A stretch of 5,611 nt of DNA from Beijerinckiaceae bacterium (GTDB lineage: Bacteria; Pseudomonadota; Alphaproteobacteria; Rhizobiales; Beijerinckiaceae), in contig CANHAW010000158.1 of the NCBI GenBank assembly GCA_947458675.1, forward strand, positions 1-5,611, read 5' to 3'. A model generated the notes under the pieces. The model searched no databases and had not been told where the DNA came from. It saw nothing but the letters and a program-made list of their open reading frames with translations. Below are positions 1-5,611 of the stretch, piece after piece. Both the position numbers and the translations under genes were made by a program. Positions within the stretch are counted from its first letter, which is position 1. Every line of letters starts with the position of its first letter.

Positions 1-1113
<1,113 letters not shown>

Positions 1114-1151
1114 GGGGGCTCCCGGTCACGGACATGAAAGGCTTGCGAATT

Positions 1152-1172
1152 CCTTCTCCCATAGGGAGAAGG
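1152..1172. repeat. Short perfect palindrome (9-bp arms, 3-base loop)
   Basis: CCTTCTCCC, ATA, GGGAGAAGG: a perfect inverted repeat in the 94-base spacer between the rplQ terminator and the protease start. No T-run follows on either strand, so it does not look like an intrinsic terminator. It resembles the palindromes at 2856-2879 and 4507-4534 and is probably a dispersed intergenic repeat. It would form a hairpin in the protease mRNA leader if transcription starts upstream of it. Confidence 0.6.
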
Positions 1173-1207
1173 GTTGCGCGCACATGATGTAACGCTTGAA
1201 GAGCAAC

Positions 1208-1233
1208 AAAAAAGGGCGACCCGAAGGCCGCCC
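1208..1233 (-). terminator. Rho-independent terminator of the rpsM-rpsK-rpoA-rplQ operon
   Basis: On the minus strand the RNA reads GGGCGGCC, UUCG, GGUCGCCC and then six U. This is an 8-bp GC-rich stem with one G-U pair, closed by a C(UUCG)G tetraloop. The corresponding plus-strand position is an A-C mismatch, which shows that the structure works on the minus strand. It lies 26 bases past the rplQ stop and separates the ribosomal operon from the protease gene. Confidence 0.93.
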
Positions 1234-1259
1234 CTGAAACTTTCAGCTGACAAGCCCGA

Positions 1260-1670
1260 TTACTCGGCAGCAGCCTCGGCCACCGGGCCCGAATCCTTGC
1301 CCTTGGCATCGACGTCGCGATCAACGAATTCGATCACAGCCATGGCGGCATTGTCGCCGTAGCGGAAGCCGGCCTTGAGCACGCGCGTATAGCCGCCATT
1401 GCGGGTCTTGTAGCGCGGGCCGAGCACGTCGAACAATTTGCGGACGAGATCGACGTCCTTGATCTGGGCAATCGCCTGGCGGCGGGCATGGAGATCGCCG
1501 CGCTTGCCGAGTGTGACGAGCTTTTCGACGACGGGGCGAAGATCCTTCGCCTTGGGGAGCGTCGTGACGATCTGCTCATGCTTGATGAGCGCCTGGCTCA
1601 TATTGGCAAACATCGCCTTGCGATGTTCGGCAGTGCGGTTGAAACGACGCTTGGAACGACCGTGATACAT
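1260..1670 (-). CDS. rplQ: 50S ribosomal protein L17
   Basis: A 136-residue protein of the bL17 family, a structural protein of the large ribosomal subunit. The family signature is clear: [15 protein letters not shown] at about 10-24, then [31 protein letters not shown] at about 29-59, and the C-terminal [27 protein letters not shown] at 91-117, followed by a short Ala/Glu-rich tail. AGGAG (1677-1681) lies 6 bases before the ATG. It is the last gene of the operon, 87 bases after rpoA, with a strong terminator just downstream. One small oddity is the N-terminus [10 protein letters not shown]: most homologues I recall begin MRHG or MRHR, so Tyr2 is unusual. The length fits alphaproteobacterial L17. 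Confidence 0.98.
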   Translation of the reverse strand: MYHGRSKRRFNRTAEHRKAMFANMSQALIKHEQIVTTLPKAKDLRPVVEKLVTLGKRGDLHARRQAIAQIKDVDLVRKLFDVLGPRYKTRNGGYTRVLKAGFRYGDNAAMAVIEFVDRDVDAKGKDSGPVAEAAAE

Positions 1671-1757
1671 GTGGCTCTCCTGAATTTACGCGACGCCGTG
1701 CCAAGGAACGCCGGTCTGATATTTGGGGGCGGAAAAGTACCGCCCCCGGTGCAAAAC

Positions 1758-2774
1758 TCAATAATGTTCTTCGAAGCGCTTGGCGAGCTCTTCGATATTT
1801 TCCGGCGGCCAGCCGGTGACTTCCATGCCGAGATGGAGACCCATCTGGGCGAGGACTTCCTTGATCTCGTTGAGCGACTTGCGGCCGAAATTCGGCGTGC
1901 GCAGCATCTCGGCTTCCGTCTTCTGGATGAGATCGCCGATATAGACGATATTGTCGTTCTTGAGGCAATTGGCCGAACGAACAGACAGCTCGAGCTCGTC
2001 GACCTTCTTGAGCAGAGCCGGGTTGAAGGCGAGCTCTGGGATCGACGGAGCAGCTTCCTCGCGGCGCGGCTCTTCAAAGTTCACGAAGACATTCAGCTGG
2101 TCCTGCAGAATGCGCGCAGCATAGGCCACGGCATCATCGGGGCTGATCGAGCCATTGGTCTCGAGCGTCAGCGTCAGCTTGTCATAGTCGAGGATCTGGC
2201 CTTCGCGTGTGTTCTCGACGCGATAGGAAACCTTCTTGACCGGCGAATAGAGGCTGTCGACCGGGATGAGGCCGATGGGCGCATCTTCGGCGCGATTGCG
2301 CTCGGCAGCCACATAGCCCTTGCCGGTATTGACGGTGAATTCCATGCGGATTTCCGCACCTTCATCCAGCGTGCAGATGACGAGATTCGGGTTGAGAACC
2401 GTCACATCGCCGGTGACGCCAATGTCGCCGGCCAGCACGGCGCCGGGGCCCTGCTTCTTGAGCACCATGCGCTTGGGGCCTTCGCCCTGCATGCGGATGG
2501 CAATGTCCTTGATGTTGAGAACAATGTCGGTGACATCTTCACGAACGCCGGGGATCGAAGAGAATTCATGCAGCACGCCGTCGATCTGCACGGCCGTGAT
2601 CGCTGCGCCCTGCAGCGAAGAGAGCAATACGCGACGCAGGGCATTGCCGAGCGTGAGGCCGAAACCGCGCTCGAGCGGCTCAGCGACAACCGTCGCCTGA
2701 CGCTTGGGATCATCGCCAGCGGCGACTTCGAGCTTGTTCGGCTTGATGAGTTCTTGCCAATTCTTCTGGATCAC
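1758..2774 (-). CDS. rpoA: DNA-directed RNA polymerase subunit alpha
   Basis: A 338-residue alpha subunit of RNA polymerase, full length for the family. Residues 1 to about 235 are the alpha-NTD that dimerises and seeds beta/beta' assembly ([14 protein letters not shown] at 43-56). A linker (about 236-255) joins it to the alpha-CTD that contacts UP-element DNA and activators. In the [11 protein letters not shown] (265-272) and GRKSLNEI (297-304) carry the DNA-contact residues; Arg266, Asn269, Lys299, Ser300 and Glu303 correspond by alignment to E. coli Arg265, Asn268, Lys298, Ser299 and Glu302. The start is a GTG giving [10 protein letters not shown], the usual alphaproteobacterial N-terminus. 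It is chosen because AAGGAA lies 7 bases upstream; nearby ATGs at 2781 and 2790 are out of frame. It sits between rpsK (114-base gap) and rplQ (87-base gap), the standard order. Confidence 0.99.
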   Translation of the reverse strand: MIQKNWQELIKPNKLEVAAGDDPKRQATVVAEPLERGFGLTLGNALRRVLLSSLQGAAITAVQIDGVLHEFSSIPGVREDVTDIVLNIKDIAIRMQGEGPKRMVLKKQGPGAVLAGDIGVTGDVTVLNPNLVICTLDEGAEIRMEFTVNTGKGYVAAERNRAEDAPIGLIPVDSLYSPVKKVSYRVENTREGQILDYDKLTLTLETNGSISPDDAVAYAARILQDQLNVFVNFEEPRREEAAPSIPELAFNPALLKKVDELELSVRSANCLKNDNIVYIGDLIQKTEAEMLRTPNFGRKSLNEIKEVLAQMGLHLGMEVTGWPPENIEELAKRFEEHY

Positions 2775-2781
2775 GGTGCAT

Positions 2782-2787
2782 TTCCTT
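2782..2787 (-). promoter_or_regulatory. Ribosome binding site that fixes the rpoA GTG start
   Basis: AAGGAA on the minus strand, 7 bases before the GTG at 2774-2772. An ATG at 2781-2779 directly abuts this site and is out of frame with rpoA, so spacing and the conserved N-terminus both favour the GTG. Confidence 0.8.
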
Positions 2788-2855
2788 CATGATGCAGCGT
2801 GCAGCATATCGGTCCGTCGACCCTGGCTGCACGCCCTCGATGAAACAATAAGCGC

Positions 2856-2879
2856 CCTCCCCACCCGTCGGCGGGAAGG
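2856..2879 (-). repeat. Hairpin-forming palindrome in the rpsK-rpoA spacer
   Basis: The minus strand reads CCTTCCCGCC, GACG, GGTGGGGAGG. As RNA this pairs over 10 bp with two G-U wobbles; the plus strand would have A-C mismatches at those positions, so pairing is better in the operon mRNA. It starts 9 bases past the rpsK stop. No U-run follows, so it is not an ordinary terminator. It may be a dispersed intergenic repeat, an mRNA-processing or stability hairpin, or both. It resembles the palindromes at 1152-1172 and 4507-4534. Confidence 0.55.
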
Positions 2880-2888
2880 ACAAAACAA

Positions 2889-3278
2889 TCAAACGCGACG
2901 ACGCTTGCGCGGACGGCAACCATTGTGCGGGATCGGCGTCACGTCGCGGATCGATGTCACGGTGAAGCCCGCAGCCTGCAGCGCGCGCAGAGCCGATTCG
3001 CGGCCCGAACCCGGACCCGACACTTCGACTTCAATCGTGCGCATGCCATGCTCGGATGCTTTGCGCGCAGCGTCTTCAGCTGCCATCTGCGCAGCGTAAG
3101 GAGTCGATTTACGCGAGCCCTTGAAGCCCATCGTGCCGGCAGACGACCAGGAGATCGTATTGCCCTGCGCATCGGTGATGGTGATCATCGTATTGTTGAA
3201 TGTCGAGCTCACATGAGCAACGCCCGACGCGATATTCTTGCGTTCCCTGCGGCGAACGCGACCGGCTTCTTTTGCCAT
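2889..3278 (-). CDS. rpsK: 30S ribosomal protein S11
   Basis: A 129-residue uS11 protein, which binds 16S rRNA in the platform of the small subunit near the mRNA exit side. The sequence is typical throughout: [26 protein letters not shown] at about 15-40, [20 protein letters not shown] at 45-64, [14 protein letters not shown] at 87-100, and the basic C-terminus ending [18 protein letters not shown] (112-129). The length matches the family. AAGGA (3287-3291) lies 8 bases before the ATG. It is the second gene of the operon, 147 bases after rpsM and 114 bases before rpoA. Confidence 0.99.
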   Translation of the reverse strand: MAKEAGRVRRRERKNIASGVAHVSSTFNNTMITITDAQGNTISWSSAGTMGFKGSRKSTPYAAQMAAEDAARKASEHGMRTIEVEVSGPGSGRESALRALQAAGFTVTSIRDVTPIPHNGCRPRKRRRV

Positions 3279-3404
3279 TTTATAAGTCCTTCATGCGCGC
3301 CCGTAATGCCAGGCGCTGGGGAGAGAGGTGATCGGCGCAACGATTGATGCGATGCGCCAGATTGTTTGTGTGGATCCTTCGCGCGCTCTGCACGCTCTGG
3401 ATCA

Positions 3405-3425
3405 TTTTTTCGCTCGCGGAAAAAA
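3405..3425 (-). other. AT-arm inverted repeat immediately after rpsM
   Basis: The minus strand reads TTTTTTCCGCGAGCGAAAAAA, beginning at the first base after the rpsM stop codon. TTTTTTC-GC pairs with GCGAAAAAA around one bulged C and a 2-base turn. The loop is tight, so the real hairpin would probably open one or two inner pairs. It stands out as an A/T-rich patch in GC-rich surroundings. It lacks the GC stem followed by U-run of a terminator. A role in mRNA processing between rpsM and rpsK is possible but unproven. Confidence 0.35.
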
Positions 3426-3794
3426 TTACTTCTTCTTGCCGGCGATCGGCTTCGCCTTGCCCTTGCGGGTGCGCGCATTCGTATGCGTGCGCTGGCCGCG
3501 AACGGGCAGCTGACGACGATGACGCAGGCCGCGATAGCAGCCGAGATCCATGAGGCGCTTGATGTTCATGGCAACATCGCGGCGCAGATCGCCTTCGACC
3601 ATATAATCGCGGTCGATCGTTTCGCGGATCTGCAACACTTCGGCGTCGGTGAGCTGGGACACGCGGCGCTCGGCCGGAATGTTCACCTTCTCGCAGATTT
3701 CCTGCGCATTCTTGGCGCCGATGCCGTGAATGTACTGAAGCGCAATGATGACGCGCTTGTTGGTCGGAATATTTACACCTGCAATACGAGCCAT
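3426..3794 (-). CDS. rpsM: 30S ribosomal protein S13
   Basis: A 122-residue uS13 protein of the small-subunit head, which contacts the P-site tRNA and forms bridges to the large subunit. The N-terminus [15 protein letters not shown] and the helix region [17 protein letters not shown] (18-34) are diagnostic, as is the rRNA/tRNA-binding tail [20 protein letters not shown] (89-108) followed by a lysine-rich end. The frame stays open upstream to an ATG at 3887, but the conserved N-terminus and GGAGA 7 bases before 3794 fix the start at 3794. It is the first gene of the rpsM-rpsK-rpoA-rplQ unit. Its upstream neighbour is not adk directly but an oppositely oriented gene, and a promoter candidate lies 154 bases ahead. 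Confidence 0.99.
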   Translation of the reverse strand: MARIAGVNIPTNKRVIIALQYIHGIGAKNAQEICEKVNIPAERRVSQLTDAEVLQIRETIDRDYMVEGDLRRDVAMNIKRLMDLGCYRGLRHRRQLPVRGQRTHTNARTRKGKAKPIAGKKK

Positions 3795-3942
3795 CTGGCC
3801 GTCTCCATGTGGTGCCGCGACAAAAGCAGCAGACTGATAATCCCCGCGCCGGTGGAGGCCGGCCCCTGCGGAGTGAGACACAAGCATTTGGGTGACCCTG
3901 CCAAAGACAGAGCCCCAAGAACGCGCGCGTCTCGGGTGAAGA
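3795..3942 (-). other. Putative 5' leader of the rpsM operon mRNA
   Basis: If transcription starts about 6-8 bases after the -10 at 3949-3954, the rpsM mRNA has a leader of roughly 145-150 bases. It contains a small hairpin on the minus strand (GCCGG, CCTCCA, CCGGC; 3863-3848). I see no clear pseudoknot over the rpsM start like the S4-binding site of E. coli. The gene for S4 (rpsD) is not present between rpsK and rpoA here. Leader extent is inferred from the promoter alone. Confidence 0.35.
3802..3806 (-). promoter_or_regulatory. Ribosome binding site that fixes the rpsM start
   Basis: GGAGA on the minus strand, 7 bases before the ATG at 3794. It favours this start over the in-frame ATG at 3887, which would add 31 residues with no resemblance to S13. 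Confidence 0.8.
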
Positions 3943-3948
3943 CGTGTC

Positions 3949-3977
3949 TTCTAGGGGATGGTGGGGGTGGGGTCAAG
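3949..3977 (-). promoter_or_regulatory. Sigma-70-type promoter for rpsM-rpsK-rpoA-rplQ
   Basis: The minus strand carries CTTGAC (3977-3972), a 17-base spacer and CTAGAA (3954-3949). This agrees closely with the rhizobial housekeeping consensus CTTGAC-N17-CTATAT as I recall it: -35 perfect, -10 four of six. It points towards rpsM, 154 bases from its start. A promoter is needed here because the adk terminator and the plus-strand gene interrupt readthrough from secY-adk. Confidence 0.65.
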
Positions 3978-3983
3978 GGGGGA

Positions 3984-4014
3984 TTGACAGCTAAGCGCGC
4001 GACCGCCGCAATAG
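3984..4014 (+). promoter_or_regulatory. Candidate promoter for the DUF6968-like gene
   Basis: A perfect TTGACA (-35) lies at 3984-3989 on the plus strand, pointing to the gene at 4052. The matching -10 is poor: CAATAG (4009-4014) at 19-base spacing is the best I find, and nothing good exists at 17. The -35 boxes of this and the opposite promoter are only 7 bases apart. Confidence 0.35.
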
Positions 4015-4051
4015 CTCCGTTTCAGCTGCTTGTGGCACGCCCGGAGGCCGC

Positions 4052-4387
4052 ATGGTCATTGCGCAAAGGACTTTATACATTTCGCGTCCCGATGGCGACC
4101 TGCCCGTCACAGTCGATATCCACGCTCCCCACGAGGTGGAGGCGTATCACTGGGCCTGCGACTATGAAATCGGCTGGCCGGAGGGCAAGCGCATATACGC
4201 GGGACATGGGGTTGATTCTGTACAAGCGCTCTGGATTGCCATGCAGATGATCGGCATCGAGCTCTACACAAACGAGCACCACAAGGCGGGACGTCTTTAT
4301 TCCGAGCGCCAGAAAGGCGGCTATGGCTTTCCCATTGCCGCGAATTGCCGTGACCTCCTCGTTGGCGATGACCGGCATGATGCCTGA
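4052..4387 (+). CDS. Small DUF6968-like protein of unknown function
   Basis: A 111-residue soluble protein with no signal peptide or membrane segment. Landmarks are the N-terminal strand region VIAQRTLYISRPDG (2-15), HWACDYEIGWP (33-43), the GHGVDSVQALWIAMQMIG block (51-68), then YTNEHHKAG (72-80) and the ending GYGFPIAANCRDLLVGDD (90-107). From memory this layout matches the family named DUF6968, mostly short standalone alphaproteobacterial proteins with no known function; the DUF number needs a profile search. GGAGG (4043-4047) lies 4 bases before the ATG, slightly close but usable. It is the only plus-strand gene here, divergent from rpsM and convergent with adk. A minus-strand frame of similar size (4405-4073) covers the same DNA, but it has no family resemblance and I treat it as a shadow. 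No catalytic motif is evident. Confidence 0.85.
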   Translation: MVIAQRTLYISRPDGDLPVTVDIHAPHEVEAYHWACDYEIGWPEGKRIYAGHGVDSVQALWIAMQMIGIELYTNEHHKAGRLYSERQKGGYGFPIAANCRDLLVGDDRHDA

Positions 4388-4417
4388 ACAAAGCGCGCCT
4401 CCCAAACCCGCCTGGCC

Positions 4418-4500
4418 GTCATAATGAGCGAAGCGAAGCGCAATTTAGAACCGCCGCACGCAAAGATAGATTGCCGCGTCGCTCCGCTCCTCGCAATGAC
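4418..4500. repeat. Long-armed imperfect palindrome, GTCATTGCGAG-type intergenic repeat
   Basis: The left arm (4418-4447) begins GTCATAATGAGCGAAGCGAA. The right arm (4467-4500), read on the minus strand, begins GTCATTGCGAGGAGCGGAGC and ends GGCAATCTA. The arms align along their length with a few mismatches and small gaps, around a 19-base centre (4448-4466). From memory, close variants of GTCATTGCGAGGAGCGAAGC are scattered in many copies between genes of Bradyrhizobium and other alphaproteobacteria. It lies between two converging genes, where such elements are often found. It encodes no evident protein. Confidence 0.65.
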
Positions 4501-4506
4501 GAGGCT

Positions 4507-4534
4507 CCCTTCTCCCGCCAGCGCGGGAGAGGGG
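4507..4534. repeat. Short palindrome (12-bp arms) beside the long repeat
   Basis: CCCTTCTCCCGC, CAGC, GCGGGAGAGGGG on the plus strand: 11 Watson-Crick pairs and one T-G position. No T-run follows. Its core, CTTCTCCC facing GGGAGAGG, resembles the palindrome at 1152-1172. It sits 6 bases after the long palindrome and may belong to the same composite intergenic element. Confidence 0.55.
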
Positions 4535-4556
4535 CGCGCGCAAAAATGCCGCCAAC

Positions 4557-4587
4557 AAAAAAAAGCCGGGCTCTCGCCCGGCCTTTT
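4557..4587 (-). terminator. Terminator of secY-adk, possibly bidirectional
   Basis: On the minus strand: GCCGGGC, GAGA, GCCCGGC and then eight T, a perfect 7-bp GC stem with a GNRA-type loop and a strong U-tract, 27 bases past the adk stop. Read on the plus strand, the same stem is followed by CTTTT (4583-4587), a weaker tail that could stop transcripts from the gene at 4052-4387. It therefore probably ends the large upstream ribosomal operon and shields the convergent genes from each other. Confidence 0.9.
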
Positions 4588-4609
4588 CGTCTCTTCCCGG
4601 CTCGCCCCC

Positions 4610-5191
4610 TCAGGCCCCGAGAACTCCGTTGATTGCTTTTGTCACATCGTCGATCGAGGCCATGCCGTCGACCGTCTTGAGCGTGCCCTTGGAGGCATAA
4701 TAGGCCGAGACTGGCGCAGTCTGGGCGCGATAGGCCTCGAGCCGCACTTTGAATGCATCCGGATTATCGTCCGCGCGCACTGTGCCGCCAGCGGCGACTG
4801 TCTCTGCGGCGCGCTTTTCGATACGCGAAAGCAGAGCGTTCTCGTCCACTTTCAGTTCCACAATGGCGTCGAGCTCCATGTGCTTCTTTGCCAGAAGCTC
4901 ATCGAGCGCCTCAGCCTGGGCGACTGTGCGCGGGAAACCGTCGAGGATGAAGCCCGCTTTGGCATCCGCCTCATGAATGCGGTCGGAAATGATTCCAACC
5001 ACGATCTCGTCCGAGACGAGCCCGCCGGCATCCATCACCGCCTTGGCCTGAAGGCCGACAGCCGTCCCGGCCTTGACGGCGGCGCGCAGCATGTCGCCGG
5101 TCGAGAGCTGGGGAATGCCGAATTTTTCAACGAGACGCGCAGCCTGAGTGCCCTTGCCGGCGCCCGGCGGGCCCAAAAGTATCAGCCTCAT
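4610..5191 (-). CDS. adk: Adenylate kinase, short (LID-less) form
   Basis: A 193-residue cytoplasmic enzyme that interconverts ATP + AMP and 2 ADP. The P-loop GPPGAGKGT is at 7-15, the AMP-site STGDMLR at 30-36, and FILDGFPRT at 81-89. In place of the long LID domain (with or without zinc cysteines) there is only a short segment leading to [18 protein letters not shown] (137-154), as in other short-form alphaproteobacterial enzymes. The ATG overlaps the secY TGA by four bases (ATGA, 5191-5188), and its site GGAGGA (5196-5201) lies within the secY coding end, so translational coupling is likely. This secY-adk order is the usual end of the spc operon. A strong terminator follows; rpsM, which would often come next, is displaced by an opposite-strand gene. 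Confidence 0.98.
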   Translation of the reverse strand: MRLILLGPPGAGKGTQAARLVEKFGIPQLSTGDMLRAAVKAGTAVGLQAKAVMDAGGLVSDEIVVGIISDRIHEADAKAGFILDGFPRTVAQAEALDELLAKKHMELDAIVELKVDENALLSRIEKRAAETVAAGGTVRADDNPDAFKVRLEAYRAQTAPVSAYYASKGTLKTVDGMASIDDVTKAINGVLGA

Positions 5192-5611
5192 CGCTTCCTC
5201 CCACGCAGCTTGGCCTTCTTCACGAGCCCCTCATATTGCTGCGCCTGCAAATGGCCGTGGACCTGAGCCACCGTATCCATTGTGACGCTCACGACGATGA
5301 GCAGCGACGTTCCGCCGAAATAGAACGGAAGGGCAGCGTAGGAAATTAATATTTCGGGTAACAGACAAATCAGCGCGAGGTAGGCAGCACCGATCACCGT
5401 GATCTTCATCAGAACGGAATCGATGAATTGAGCCGTGCGCTCGCCCGGCCTGATACCCGGCAGGAAGCCGCCGTGTTTCTTCAGATTGTCAGCCGTCTCA
5501 TTCGGGTTGAACACGATAGCCGTATAGAAGAAGGCGAAGAAGACGATCAAAGCCACATAGACGACCATATAAAGCGGCCGTCCATGGCCGAGATAGGTCG
5601 TCAGCGTCGCC
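5188..5611 (-). CDS. secY: Protein translocase subunit SecY (C-terminal part only)
   Basis: The last 140 residues of the channel subunit of the SecYEG translocon in the inner membrane; the N-terminal part lies outside the window. Counting from the first full codon, a hydrophobic segment at about 14-33 fits TM8. The cytoplasmic C5 loop then carries [20 protein letters not shown] (35-54), whose final arginine is conserved and functionally important in the family. Segments at about 68-88 and 97-115 fit TM9 and TM10. The ending [20 protein letters not shown] with a basic tail [10 protein letters not shown] is typical. The stop overlaps the adk start by four bases, which suggests that the two are translated from one message. 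Confidence 0.98.
   Translation of the reverse strand, partial: ATLTTYLGHGRPLYMVVYVALIVFFAFFYTAIVFNPNETADNLKKHGGFLPGIRPGERTAQFIDSVLMKITVIGAAYLALICLLPEILISYAALPFYFGGTSLLIVVSVTMDTVAQVHGHLQAQQYEGLVKKAKLRGRKR

Noticed and set aside
1173..1213. Possible promoter for the protease (TTGTTG with CATGTG at 17 bases, minus strand)
   Set aside because: Both hexamers match the consensus poorly and the -35 overlaps the terminator T-run; not strong enough to annotate.
1234..1246. Perfect 13-base palindrome CTGAAACTTTCAG between rplQ and its terminator
   Set aside because: Arms of only 6 bases with a single central base; short enough to occur by chance, and no second copy seen in the window.
1488..2792. 434-codon open frame on the plus strand antisense to rplQ and rpoA
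   Set aside because: It lies wholly opposite two unmistakable conserved genes and has no recognisable family. Long antisense frames are expected when GC-rich genes avoid certain codons.
3795..3887. 31-residue N-terminal extension of rpsM from the ATG at 3887
   Set aside because: S13 proteins begin MARIAGV; the extension is unlike any S13 and lacks a good ribosome site, while the start at 3794 has one.
3366..4250. 294-codon plus-strand open frame across rpsM and the divergent spacer
   Set aside because: Composed of rpsM antisense plus promoter DNA and a wrong-frame read of the DUF6968-like gene; no family resemblance.
4073..4405. 110-codon minus-strand frame opposite the DUF6968-like gene
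   Set aside because: No ribosome site or family motifs seen, whereas the plus-strand reading has both.
4424..5266. 280-codon plus-strand open frame antisense to adk, starting within the palindrome
   Set aside because: A shadow of adk and of the repeat; no domain pattern and no supported start.

Overview
This GC-rich window is the distal end of the chromosomal spc/alpha ribosomal-protein region of an alphaproteobacterium. The gene set, the short-form adenylate kinase, the CTTGAC/CTAGAA promoter and the intergenic palindromes fit Hyphomicrobiales best, perhaps a Beijerinckiaceae/Methylocystaceae/Bradyrhizobium-like lineage. That placement is from family knowledge; no search was run. All core genes lie on the minus strand, so transcription runs from high to low coordinates.

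In transcription order: the C-terminal 140 residues of secY (5611-5188); adk, whose ATG overlaps the secY stop by 4 bases (5191-4610); a strong terminator (4557-4587); one plus-strand gene for a small DUF6968-like protein (4052-4387); then rpsM (3794-3426), rpsK (3278-2889), rpoA (2774-1758) and rplQ (1670-1260), closed by a UUCG-tetraloop terminator (1208-1233). Next comes a secreted Do/HtrA-type serine protease (1113 to the window edge), which is cut off before its stop.

The work of these genes is basic: SecY forms the translocon, Adk balances adenylate nucleotides, S13, S11 and L17 are ribosomal proteins, and RpoA is the RNA polymerase alpha subunit. The protease would act on misfolded proteins in the periplasm after Sec export. 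The notable departure from a plain operon is the plus-strand gene between adk and rpsM. It coincides with a terminator behind adk, and rpsM-rpsK-rpoA-rplQ appears to have its own alphaproteobacterial promoter (3949-3977), back to back with a candidate promoter for the plus-strand gene (3984-4014).

The spacers hold several palindromes: three short ones of the CCTTCYCC...GGRGARGG type (1152-1172, 2856-2879, 4507-4534) and one 83-base long-armed palindrome (4418-4500). They look like dispersed intergenic repeats. I see no CRISPR, tRNA, rRNA, transposase or clear new biological system here. The long open frames antisense to the ribosomal genes are GC-rich shadows.
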